A DNA stretch of 64,000 nt from Actinomycetospora sp. NBRC 106375. GTDB lineage: Bacteria > Actinomycetota > Actinomycetes > Mycobacteriales > Pseudonocardiaceae. The translations under genes were made by a program, and so were the position numbers. The notes beneath the pieces are model-generated. The model saw only the letters and a program-made list of their open reading frames with translations. It ran no database searches and had not been told where the DNA came from. Location of the stretch: contig NZ_BSTS01000021.1 of NCBI RefSeq assembly GCF_030269665.1, positions 37,617 through 101,616 of the forward strand, written 5' to 3'. The first letter of the stretch is position 1. Every line of letters begins with the position of its first letter. Of this stretch, positions 42,964 through 51,384 are shown one piece after another.

Positions 42964-43967
42964 GCACCGCGACCACGAGGACGGGGACGGCCGCGCGGCG
43001 GCTCCTGCGCGCCGGCGCGGGCACGGCCGCGGCGGGCGCGCTGGGACTCGGCTACGCCGTGGGGGTCGAGCGGCAGTGGTTCGCGCTGCGCCGGGCCCGG
43101 CTCGATGTGCTCGACCCGGTCACCGCGGCCGGTCGCACGCTGCGGGTCCTGCACGTCTCCGACCTGCACCTGCGCCCCGGCCAGCACCTGGAGCGACGGT
43201 TCGTCGAGGGCCTGGCCGCCCTGGAGCCCGACCTCGTCGTCGACACCGGCGACAACCTCTCCCACCAGCGCGCCGTCCCCGAGGTGCTGCGCGCCCTCGG
43301 CGGCCTGCTCGACCGCCCCGGCCTCGTGATCTGGGGCAGCAACGACTACCACGGGCCGCGGCCGAAGAACCCGTCCCACTACCTGTTCCGCCCGCAGCAC
43401 CGGGTGCTCGGCCCCGAGCTGCCGTGGCGCGACCTCCGGGCGGCGTTCCTGGAGCGGGGCTGGCTCGACGCGACCCACGCGCGGCACACGCTCGAGGTGA
43501 ACGGCGTGCGCATCGCCGCCGCGGGCGTCGACGACCCCCACATCGGGCGCGACGACTACGACCGCATCGCCGGCCCCGCCGACGAGCCGTGCGATCTGCG
43601 TCTCGGGCTGACCCACTCCCCCGAGCCGCGCGTGCTCGACGCGTTCGCGGCCGACGGCTACGACCTCGTGCTCGCCGGCCACACCCACGGCGGCCAGCTG
43701 CGCCTGCCCGGCTACGGCGCGATCGTCACCAACTGCGGCCTCGACCGCTCCCGCGCGCGCGGTGCGTCCCGCTGGGGCGCGCACATGCGCCTGCACGTCT
43801 CGGCGGGTCTCGGCACCTCGCCGTTCGCGCCCGCGCGCTTCGCGTGCCGCCCCGAGGCCACCCTGCTCGAGCTCGTCCCCCGACCGACGTCCGCCTCCCG
43901 CGTCTCGGTACGGGCGGCCGGCGGCGAGGGGCGGCCCCCGTCCGCCCGCTCAGGGGCGGGCGGGTAG
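42960..43967 (+). CDS. Metallophosphoesterase, membrane-anchored (Rv3683-like)
   Basis: A 335-residue calcineurin-fold phosphoesterase. The N-terminal 30 residues include a hydrophobic segment (AGTAAAGALGLGYAVG). Metal motifs are HVSDLHLRPG, DLVVDTGDN, GSNDYHGP (GNHD type with Ser-Asn-Asp), TLTHSPEP-like LTHSP and LAGHTHGGQ. It resembles YkuE/Rv3683 proteins acting at the cell envelope. It is translationally coupled to ponA2 by an ATGA overlap, which suggests a cell-wall lipid or nucleotide-lipid substrate (inference). Confidence 0.9.
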   Translation: MSTATTRTGTAARRLLRAGAGTAAAGALGLGYAVGVERQWFALRRARLDVLDPVTAAGRTLRVLHVSDLHLRPGQHLERRFVEGLAALEPDLVVDTGDNLSHQRAVPEVLRALGGLLDRPGLVIWGSNDYHGPRPKNPSHYLFRPQHRVLGPELPWRDLRAAFLERGWLDATHARHTLEVNGVRIAAAGVDDPHIGRDDYDRIAGPADEPCDLRLGLTHSPEPRVLDAFAADGYDLVLAGHTHGGQLRLPGYGAIVTNCGLDRSRARGASRWGAHMRLHVSAGLGTSPFAPARFACRPEATLLELVPRPTSASRVSVRAAGGEGRPPSARSGAGG

Positions 43968-43990
43968 AGTCCGGACTGCGCGATCGCCTC

Positions 43991-44064
43991 CGGGGTGTGG
44001 CGCAGCTTGGTAGCGCGCCTCGTTCGGGACGAGGAGGCCGTGGGTTCGAATCCCGCCACCCCGA
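43991..44064 (+). tRNA. tRNA-Pro (anticodon CGG)
   Basis: The acceptor arms CGGGGTG (43991-43997) and CACCCCG (44057-44063) pair perfectly, followed by discriminator A. The anticodon stem CCTCG/CGAGG encloses TT-CGG-GA with CGG at 44025-44027, reading CCG proline codons. The T arm contains GGTTCGAATCC. CCA is not encoded. Confidence 0.97.
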
Positions 44065-44075
44065 CACGACGCTCG

Positions 44076-44108
44076 AAGGCCCCCATCCACCGTGTGGATG
44101 GGGGCCTT
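44076..44108 (+). terminator. Intrinsic terminator after tRNA-Pro
   Basis: A perfect 15-bp stem, AAGGCCCCCATCCAC (44076-44090) with its inverse (44094-44108), has a 3-base loop and is followed by TTTC. It lies 12 bp after the tRNA. Confidence 0.9.
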
Positions 44109-44248
44109 TCGTCTGTCCCGCCGAGTGACGCTCATTCCCTCGTTCGAGACAACGACATGGCGGTCTCTGTCTGGTAACGACACGATGTAGCCCGACGATG
44201 CCTCTGAAGGACCACCCATCCGGGGGCTCTCACACGATCGGGGACACC

Positions 44249-45694
44249 ATGCGACACGGACGGGCACCACTGCCGCCCGCGGGCCGCCATGCCGCACCCG
44301 CGGCGACGCCCTCCGGGAGCGACGCCCGCGACGACCGCGAGAACGCGGTGTCGACCGGAGGACACCGCGCCGAGCGCCCGCGCCACGACGTGGCCGCCGA
44401 CCTCTCACCCCGTCGCCTGCACGCGGTGCCGGACCTCGACGACGCACCGGCCCGCGACGGCGGGCTCGACGTCCTCGGCCTGCCCGTCGGGCCGCTCGCG
44501 AGCACACCCACGCCCGAGGCGCCCCGGCGCGCGCGCAGCCTGGCGGACCTCCTCGCCATGGAGCAGCCCGCCGGCCCCGCGATCGGTTCGCCCTCCGGCC
44601 CCGTCGTGGTGCCGCCGCCGGCCCGCAGCGAGCGCGACGTCCAGGACGCGGGCCTGCCCGCCCCCCGCCCCGCCTCGGAGCCGCGCACCGGCCACGCCAC
44701 CCGGCCTCGCCCGCCGGCGCCCACCCGTGCCGTCGACGTCCCGTCGCGCCGGGTCCCCGAGCCCGGCCACGCCCCCGCGACCCGCGCCGTCCCCGCGCCC
44801 GCCGCCCCGCCGGACACCGGGCACTACCGCGTCACCGGGACGGGGCGGTCCGTCCTGCCGCCCGCCGCACCCCGCCCCGACACGACCACGGCGCACCCCG
44901 CGCCCGCCCCGGTCCGGCCGGCCGAGCAGCACGCGGCCCCGGCCGCGAGCACCCGTCACCACCCCGCTCCGTCGACGGCCGCCTTGAGGCCCGAGGCGCC
45001 ACGGACGACGTCGGTCACCCCGGCAGCCCCTGCGGCGCCCGCCACCCCGGCCGCCCCGTCCGCCCCTCCCGCCTCCGGGACCCCCGCCAAGCGCCCCGCC
45101 GCGCGGCGGTCGGACCCCGAGGAGATCGCGGCGCGGGCCACGACGACGGCCATCGGCGCCGCCGAGCTCGCCGCCCGCCGCCGCGCCGCCCGCGAGGGTG
45201 CGCCGCTGCCCGCGCCGGCCCTCGTCGTCGAGAGCTCCGGCCAGCCCGTCTTCGCCGACCGGACCGGGCGCCGGGCGCGGCGGTGGAAGACCGCGGCCTT
45301 CGCCGCGACCGCGGTCTGCGCGTCCTACGTCGGCGTCGTCGCCTTCGGGGCGGTGGCCGGCCCGGTGGGCCCGACGTCCTCGCCCACGCTGCTGCCCGCC
45401 CCGGCGGCGCAGACCACCACCCCGGCCGCGCCGCCCGCCGTGGACGCCCGCAACGTCGTCGAGGTCCGCCCGACCGCGACCACCCGCTCGACGCGCGCCA
45501 CGACCACCACGCGCAGCACGACGCGCTCCACCACCGCCCGCACGCCGCGGACCACGCCGCGCGCCGCGGTCGTCGCCCCGGTGGTCCCCGAGGCACCCGC
45601 CGTCCCCGAGGTCCGGCAACAGCTGGCCGACGCGCAACAGGTCTCCGCCGTGGACGACCCGGCCAACGGCGTCACCGACGCCCCGGGCACCTGA
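44249..45694 (+). CDS. Pro/Ala/Thr-rich single-pass membrane protein, unknown
   Basis: A 481-residue protein. Residues 1-300 are disordered and rich in Pro, Ala and Arg. One helix (WKTAAFAATAVCASYVGVVA) near residue 355 should cross the membrane, leaving about 110 residues outside, with Thr-rich repeats (TTRSTRATTTTRSTTRSTT) and a tail VPEVRQQLADAQQVSAVDDP. No enzymatic motif is seen. ATG 44249 is preferred because GGGGA precedes it; ATG 44198 lacks a ribosome-binding site. Its stop overlaps the GH18-like gene start, so the two are likely coupled. Confidence 0.75.
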   Translation: MRHGRAPLPPAGRHAAPAATPSGSDARDDRENAVSTGGHRAERPRHDVAADLSPRRLHAVPDLDDAPARDGGLDVLGLPVGPLASTPTPEAPRRARSLADLLAMEQPAGPAIGSPSGPVVVPPPARSERDVQDAGLPAPRPASEPRTGHATRPRPPAPTRAVDVPSRRVPEPGHAPATRAVPAPAAPPDTGHYRVTGTGRSVLPPAAPRPDTTTAHPAPAPVRPAEQHAAPAASTRHHPAPSTAALRPEAPRTTSVTPAAPAAPATPAAPSAPPASGTPAKRPAARRSDPEEIAARATTTAIGAAELAARRRAAREGAPLPAPALVVESSGQPVFADRTGRRARRWKTAAFAATAVCASYVGVVAFGAVAGPVGPTSSPTLLPAPAAQTTTPAAPPAVDARNVVEVRPTATTRSTRATTTTRSTTRSTTARTPRTTPRAAVVAPVVPEAPAVPEVRQQLADAQQVSAVDDPANGVTDAPGT

Positions 45695-46797
45695 GCCGGA
45701 CCCGGCGCGCGACCCCTCGGCCGTCCCTGCGCGCCCTCCTCCTCGCCACGCTGGTGGCGGTGCTGGTCACGGCGCCGGTCGTCACGGGCGAGACGCCGAC
45801 CCGGCAGCCCGGCGTCACCGAGGTCGTCGCCGCCGGCGACGAGACCGCCACCGGCGACGCCCCGCGCCGGCCGGGCGTCCCGGCGCCCGAGGGCCCGCTC
45901 CCGACCGTGCGTGTCACCCCCTACGTCGACCTCACGACCCCGCCCCTGCCGCCGATCACCGACATGGCCGACGCGACCGGGCACGCCGACGTCGTCCTTG
46001 CCTTCGTGCTGGCGGGCGCCGACGAGTCCTGCCGCCCGACGTGGGGCGGCACGACGCCGCTGTCCGATCCCGCGATCGCGGCGCGCGTGGCCGGGCTGAA
46101 GGCCCACGGCGGCACGGTGACGGTGTCCTCGGGCGGGGCCCTCGGCGACTACCTGGAGTCGGCCTGTCCCGACGCGCCCTCGCTGGCGCGGGCGTACGCC
46201 ACGGCGCTCGACGCGGTGGGCACCGACCACCTCGACGTCGACGTCGAGACCGACCGCGGCCGCACCGTGTCGCCGCAACGCATCGCCGACGCGCTCGCCA
46301 TCCTCCAGCGCGAGCGGGGCACGCGGATCTCGCTCACCGTGCAGGTCGAGGGCGAGAGCGAGGGCCTGTCCACCGACGCCCACGACCTGGTCACCCGCGC
46401 CACGCGCGCCGGGGTCGCGGCGCGCGTCAACCTCATGGTCATGAACTTCTCGTACCAGGGGGCGTGGGCCGACGCGATGATCGGCGCCGCGCGCACGGCC
46501 GAGACCCAGCTCGAGGGGATCTGGCCGGGCAGCGACCCCGCCGAGGTGCGGCGGCGGACCGCGGTCACGTTCATGCTCGGGCGCAACGACATGGACATGA
46601 CGACGACCCCCGCGGACGCGCGCGCCGTCGTGGACGACGCGCGCGCCCGCGGTTACGGCGCCGTCGGGTTCTGGGCCCTGGCCCGGGACAACGGCTCGTG
46701 CCCCGGCACCGAGGACGAGGCCGACGACTGCAGCGGGATCGCGCAGGCCCCGTGGGAGTTCACGCGGATCGCGCAGGCGTTCACCGCCCCGACCTGA
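45691..46797 (+). CDS. Secreted GH18 (chitinase-like) protein
   Basis: A 368-residue protein if CTG 45691 is used. This start overlaps the previous stop as CTGA and supplies a full signal peptide (RPSLRALLLATLVAVLVTAP). The next standard start, GTG 45754, would cut the signal. The GH18 barrel starts with RVTPYVDLTTPPLP; the catalytic motif DxxDxDxE is seen as DHLDVDVE, with the acid Glu present. MNFSYQGAWADAM and FWALARDNG match later strands. Bacterial relatives are extracellular chitinase-like proteins with a chitin-binding-free form. Chitin or peptidoglycan glycan hydrolysis is inferred. Confidence 0.82.
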   Translation: MSRTRRATPRPSLRALLLATLVAVLVTAPVVTGETPTRQPGVTEVVAAGDETATGDAPRRPGVPAPEGPLPTVRVTPYVDLTTPPLPPITDMADATGHADVVLAFVLAGADESCRPTWGGTTPLSDPAIAARVAGLKAHGGTVTVSSGGALGDYLESACPDAPSLARAYATALDAVGTDHLDVDVETDRGRTVSPQRIADALAILQRERGTRISLTVQVEGESEGLSTDAHDLVTRATRAGVAARVNLMVMNFSYQGAWADAMIGAARTAETQLEGIWPGSDPAEVRRRTAVTFMLGRNDMDMTTTPADARAVVDDARARGYGAVGFWALARDNGSCPGTEDEADDCSGIAQAPWEFTRIAQAFTAPT

Positions 46798-46814
46798 TCA
46801 CCTGCCTGGATCTC

Positions 46815-47365
46815 TCATGGCCGGGTGGTGAGCACCATCCGGAACCGGGCGTCGTTCGCCATCATGCGGCCGTAGGCCTCGGCCGCCCTCTCGAGCGGCA
46901 TCGTCTCGATCATCGGACGGACGTCGGTGAGCCGGGCGAAACGCAGGGTGTCCTCGGAGTCGATCGAGGTCCCGGACGCGTGGCCGGCGACGCTCGCCAC
47001 CGGCGCGATGAGGCTCATCGCGTCGATCTGGATCGGGCTCTCCGCGGCACCCACGACGAGCAGCTGGCCACGGCGGTCGAGCCCGCCCACCAGCCCGGAG
47101 ATCGCCTCGCCGCTGGTGGCCGTGGCCAGCACGACCGTGGCGCCGCCCATCGCGGCGAGGGCCTGGGCGGGGTCCTCGGCCTGGCTGTCGACGTACGCGT
47201 GGGCGCCGAGCGTGCGGGCGAGGTCCTCCTTGTCGCGACCGCGGGAGACCGCGACGACCTCGAAGCCCATCCGGGCGGCGAACTGGATGCCGAGGTGCCC
47301 GAGGCCGCCGACGCCCTGCACCGCGACGCGGTCACCGGGACGCGCCGGGCTCTCGCGCAGCGCTT
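46815..47365 (-). pseudogene. Truncated zinc-type alcohol dehydrogenase (C-terminal half only)
   Basis: The frame encodes the NAD(P)-binding half of a medium-chain alcohol dehydrogenase: ALRESPARPGDRVAVQGVGG, LGHLGIQFAARMGFEVVAVS, then the ending MMANDARFRMVLTTRP. The N-terminal GroES-like domain with the zinc ligands, about 160 residues, is absent; homology stops abruptly near 47365, where the upstream sequence does not continue the fold. A GTG at 47321 could still start a short product. It is convergent with the GH18-like gene (17 bp apart). It is probably a relic of a deletion or rearrangement. Confidence 0.7.
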
Positions 47366-47552
47366 GGCACGGTGGATGCTCCTGTGTCCTTCGACGATCA
47401 CCTGTCGCGGGGTGCGTACCCGTGCATGCCCTCGCCGACGCCGTTCACCGCGGGTCGTCGCACCACACCACCGGGTAGGGTCCGGGACCAGGCACGACGG
47501 TGACCGCGACGGGTCGCCGGGCACGCGGTGTGGCGATGGCGGGAGGTCCGGC

Positions 47553-49940
47553 GTGAGCACGCAGGCGGACACGGGTCATCTCCCCGACTCCGGTGACCGG
47601 TCCCTCGTCGTCCTCGTCGACGCCCCGTCGAACACCGAGCGCCGCATCATCGACCGCTGGCTCGGCGAGAGCCGCAACGGATCGAGCGCGAACGGGCGGG
47701 GCGTCGAGGTGCTGCCCGCCGAGGGCCAGCAGCTCGCGAGCCGCCTGACCCGCGGCGACAACCCGCTGCTCGTGCCGGTCCGGGTGGTGTGGTCGACCGA
47801 GCGCGAGCCGGACCGCACGCTCGCGCGGCTCGCCGACGTCCTCACCCGCGGGTGGGCGCTGCGGGCACGGGCCCGCGCGGCGCGCCGCGGCCCTCCGCAG
47901 CACAAGGTGGTGGTCGGGCGCCCCGCGACGGTGCTGGAGCTGATGCGCCGCCACCGCCGCGAGCGCGAGGCCTCGGACAACGCCGACTTCGTCCAGTTCG
48001 TCGCCGGGCAGGCAGCGCTCGCCCTGGACCGGGCGGAGCGGGCCCTGACCGGCAACCGGTTCAAGGTGCCGCGTGAGGTCGCCGGACAGATCGTCGGGTC
48101 GGGCCACTTCGCCCGCGAGATCCGCCGGCTGGCGGCCGTCACGGGCCGTTCCGAGGACGACGTGGCGACCGAGGCCGCGACCGACCTCGAGAGCATCGTC
48201 GCCTCGCAGGACCCCGCCGCCGTGGATCTGTTCTCCGGCGTGCTGCGCCCCATGCACGAGAAGGCCTGGACGGTGCACGCCGACACCACGGGTCTCGAGC
48301 CACTGCGCGCGCTCAACGCGGAGCACGCGCTCGTCTTCCTCCCGTCGCACCGGTCGTACACCGACCCGTTCGTGCTCGCCGACGTGCTGCGCAGCAACGA
48401 CTTCCCGCGCAACCACGTGCTCGGCGGCGACAACCTGCGGATCTTCGGCCTCGAGCAGCTCGCCCGCCGCAGCGGGATCATCTTCATCCGCCGCAGCTTC
48501 GGGGGCGACGCGGTCTACAAGGCCGTGGTGCGGGAGTACTTCTCGTGGCTGAGCGCCAAGCGCTTCAACCTCGAGTGGTACATGGAGGGCGGGCGCACCC
48601 GCACCGGCAAGCTCCGCCCGCCCAAGTACGGGCTGCTCTCCGACGTGGCCAGCGCCGTGGAGACGCGTCGCACCGAGGACGTCTTCCTCGTCCCGGTGTC
48701 GATCATCCACGACCAGCTGCAGGAGGTGCACCAGATGGCGGCCGAGCAGACCGGGGCCGCCAAGACCCCCGAGGGCCTGCGCTGGCTGGCCGGCTACGCG
48801 CGGGCGCAGCGCCGCCCGGTGGGCGGGGTGCACGTGAGCTTCGGGGAGCCGCTCTCGCTGCGCGCGGCCCTCTCCGCCGCCAACGACCCGGCGCTCGAGA
48901 CCGACCCCGAGGCGCGGGACGACGTCGACCTCGCCGACGAGGACTCGGCGGCCCGCCGCCTCGCGCTGCAGAAGACCGCGTTCGAGGTCTTCGTGCGGAT
49001 CAACCGGGTCACGCCGGTCACCCCGATCGCGCTCGCGGCGCTCGCCCTGCTCGGCGTGCGCGACCGCGCGCTGACGCTCTCGCAGGTCCGTCGCGTGGTC
49101 GAGCCGGTGCTCGACTACGTCGACGCGCGCGGGCTCCCCGAGACGGGCATCGCGTCGCTGCGCACCAACGGCGGGGTCGCCGAGGCGCTGCTCTCCCTGC
49201 GCCGGGAGAAGGTCGTCAGCGCCTACACCGAGGGCTCCGAGCCGGTGTTCTCGGTGGAGAGCGGGCACCACATCGTCGCCGCGTTCTACCGCAACTCGGC
49301 GATCCACCACTTCGTCAACCGCGCGATCGTCGAGCTCGCGATCCTCGAGGTCGGCGACGTCACCGGGCGCGAGGCCCTGGCCAAGGGCTTCGAGGCCGCC
49401 CTCGACCTGCGCGACCTGCTCAAGTACGAGTTCTTCTTCCCCGACAAGGAGACCTTCCGGGCCGAGCTGATCTCCGAGCTCACGCTCATCGACCCGGACT
49501 GGCGCTCCGACGACGGCGATGTCGCCCGCACCCGCAAGATGCTGCGGCAGAGCCGCTTCCTCTGCGCCCACCGCGTCCTGCGCTCGTTCGTCGACGCCCA
49601 GTGGGTGGTGGCCGAGCGCCTCGCCGAGCACGACCCCGACACCCCCGTCGACGAGGACGCGCTGCTCGAGCGCTGCGGCGCCGTCGGGCAGCAGCTGCTG
49701 CTGCAGGGCAAGCTGCACGGGCCCGAGTCGCTGTCGCGGGAGCTCTTCGCCTCGGCGGTGCGCCTGGCGTCCAACCGGGGCCTGCTCGCACCCAACACCC
49801 CACCCCGCGAGGGCGAGGCCGACCTCGCGACCCGGCGCCGCGCGTTCGCCGCCGAGGTGCGCGGGGTAGTGGAGAGGGTCGTGGCCATCGACGAGACCGA
49901 CGCGACCAACCGACAGGAGTCCGCGGGTGTCCGACCCTGA
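47553..49940 (+). CDS. plsB: Glycerol-3-phosphate 1-O-acyltransferase (PlsB family)
   Basis: A 795-residue membrane-associated enzyme that makes lysophosphatidic acid. The acyltransferase blocks are PSHRSYTDPFVL (HxxxxD), GGDNLRIFGLEQLARRSG with IFIRRSFGGD, YMEGGRTRTGKLRPPKYG, and FLVPVSIIHDQLQE. Long helical flanks match mycobacterial PlsB proteins. GTG 47553 follows GGGAGG; open frame far upstream belongs to other genes. The stop overlaps the start of the HAD-PlsC gene by 14 bases, pairing the first and second acylation steps. Confidence 0.95.
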   Translation: MSTQADTGHLPDSGDRSLVVLVDAPSNTERRIIDRWLGESRNGSSANGRGVEVLPAEGQQLASRLTRGDNPLLVPVRVVWSTEREPDRTLARLADVLTRGWALRARARAARRGPPQHKVVVGRPATVLELMRRHRREREASDNADFVQFVAGQAALALDRAERALTGNRFKVPREVAGQIVGSGHFAREIRRLAAVTGRSEDDVATEAATDLESIVASQDPAAVDLFSGVLRPMHEKAWTVHADTTGLEPLRALNAEHALVFLPSHRSYTDPFVLADVLRSNDFPRNHVLGGDNLRIFGLEQLARRSGIIFIRRSFGGDAVYKAVVREYFSWLSAKRFNLEWYMEGGRTRTGKLRPPKYGLLSDVASAVETRRTEDVFLVPVSIIHDQLQEVHQMAAEQTGAAKTPEGLRWLAGYARAQRRPVGGVHVSFGEPLSLRAALSAANDPALETDPEARDDVDLADEDSAARRLALQKTAFEVFVRINRVTPVTPIALAALALLGVRDRALTLSQVRRVVEPVLDYVDARGLPETGIASLRTNGGVAEALLSLRREKVVSAYTEGSEPVFSVESGHHIVAAFYRNSAIHHFVNRAIVELAILEVGDVTGREALAKGFEAALDLRDLLKYEFFFPDKETFRAELISELTLIDPDWRSDDGDVARTRKMLRQSRFLCAHRVLRSFVDAQWVVAERLAEHDPDTPVDEDALLERCGAVGQQLLLQGKLHGPESLSRELFASAVRLASNRGLLAPNTPPREGEADLATRRRAFAAEVRGVVERVVAIDETDATNRQESAGVRP

Positions 49941-51384
49941 GACAACGGTGCAGGGCTTGATGGAGGCCGTCGAGCGCTCCCCCGAGGGCGCCGAGGTCGG
50001 CGCGTTCTTCGACTTCGACGGCACGGTGATCGCGGGCTACTCCGTCACCGCCTTCATGCGCCACCACGTCAAGAACCTCGACCTGCACCCGCGCACGACC
50101 GTCGAGACCCTGGCGAGCGGCTGGCAGGGCCTGCACGGCGAGGAGGACTTCCGCAAGTTCCTCGGCATCACCTTGCGGACCTGGGCGGGGCGCACGCCCG
50201 CCGAGCTCGAGAAGATCGGCAAGAAGCTCTTCCGCGACGAGATCGGCCCGAGCGTCTACCCCGAGGCGTGGCGCCTCGTGCGCGCGCACCTGGAGAAGGG
50301 CCACACCGTGGTGCTGGCCAGCTCGGCGACCCGGTTCCAGGTCGAGCCGGCCGCGAAGGCCCTGGGCGTCGAGCACACGATCTACACGGCCGTCGAGGTC
50401 GGCGAGGACGGCACGCTCACCGGACGGCCGGACGGGCGCTCGCCCTACGGGGAGGGCAAGGCGGCCGCGGTCAAGGAGTTCGCGGCGGCCCACGACGTCG
50501 ACCTCGACGCGAGCTTCGCGTACTCGAACGGCGGCGAGGACGTCCCCTTCCTCGCGACCGTGGCCCACCCGTGCGCGGTCAACCCCAGCGCCGGCCTGCG
50601 CCGCGCCGCGGCCGAGCGCGGCTGGCCGGCCCTCGACTTCGCCGGCCGTCCGTGGACGACGCCGGTGGAGATCGCCCGGACCGCGGCGACGTTCGCCGGC
50701 ATGATGGGCGGCTTCGCCACCGGCCTCGGTCTCGGCCTGCTCGGCGGGTCGCGCCGCGCCGGGCTCAACCTCGGCATCGGCCTCGGCGGGGACCTGTCCC
50801 TGATGGCGTCCGGGGTCTCGCTCGACGTGCACGGCGCCGCGAACATCTGGGGCGCACGGCCGGCGGTCTTCCTGTTCAACCACCAGAGCCAGCTCGACGT
50901 CCTCGTGCTCGGGGCGCTGATGCGGGGCAACTTCGTCTCCGTCGCGAAGAAGGAGCTCGCCACCGACCCGCTCTTCGGCGGCCTCATGCGCCTGCTGGAG
51001 ACGGCGTTCGTCGACCGCGACGACAACGCCCAGGCCCGCAAGGCCCTCGAGCCGGCCGTCGAACGCCTGCGCGAGGGCACCTCGATCGTCATCGCGCCCG
51101 AGGGCACCCGCTCGCCCACCCCGACGCCCGGGAAGTTCAAGAAGGGCGCGTTCCACCTGGCGATGCAGGCCGGGGTGCCGATCGTCCCGCTGGTCTTCCG
51201 CAACACCGGCGAGCTGATGAGCCGCAACGCGATGATCATCCACCCGGGCGTCGTCCAGGTCGCGGCGCTGCCCCCGATCTCCGTCGCCGACTGGACGCGC
51301 GAGGACCTCGACGAGCGCATCGAGGGCGTCCGGCAGCTCTACATCGACACGCTGACGCACTGGCCCGGCGACGCCGGATCCTGA
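49927..51384 (+). CDS. plsC: HAD-IB hydrolase fused to 1-acylglycerol-3-phosphate acyltransferase
   Basis: A 485-residue bifunctional protein like Rv2483c. Residues 1-240 are a HAD-IB phosphatase (FFDFDGTVIAGYS nucleophile loop; VVLASSATRFQVE; YSNGGEDVP, in which relatives have SDSxxDxP). Residues about 270-485 are a PlsC domain: FNHQSQLDVL (HxxxxD), FVDRDDN, APEGTRSPTPTPG and GVPIVPLVF. GTG 49927 follows AGGAGT. It should add the second acyl chain to make phosphatidic acid; the HAD part may dephosphorylate a lipid intermediate (inference). The 3' end overlaps the convergent gene by 46 bp. Confidence 0.92.
   Translation: MSDPETTVQGLMEAVERSPEGAEVGAFFDFDGTVIAGYSVTAFMRHHVKNLDLHPRTTVETLASGWQGLHGEEDFRKFLGITLRTWAGRTPAELEKIGKKLFRDEIGPSVYPEAWRLVRAHLEKGHTVVLASSATRFQVEPAAKALGVEHTIYTAVEVGEDGTLTGRPDGRSPYGEGKAAAVKEFAAAHDVDLDASFAYSNGGEDVPFLATVAHPCAVNPSAGLRRAAAERGWPALDFAGRPWTTPVEIARTAATFAGMMGGFATGLGLGLLGGSRRAGLNLGIGLGGDLSLMASGVSLDVHGAANIWGARPAVFLFNHQSQLDVLVLGALMRGNFVSVAKKELATDPLFGGLMRLLETAFVDRDDNAQARKALEPAVERLREGTSIVIAPEGTRSPTPTPGKFKKGAFHLAMQAGVPIVPLVFRNTGELMSRNAMIIHPGVVQVAALPPISVADWTREDLDERIEGVRQLYIDTLTHWPGDAGS

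Noticed and set aside
43991..44108. tRNA-Pro as an integration site for a genomic island
   Set aside because: No integrase, no partial tRNA 3'-end repeat and normal chromosomal genes on both sides; its terminator follows directly.
45198..47552. Long open frame upstream of and continuous with plsB
   Set aside because: It runs through the membrane-protein and GH18-like genes in another frame and is Arg/Pro-rich; plsB homology and a good ribosome-binding site begin at 47553.
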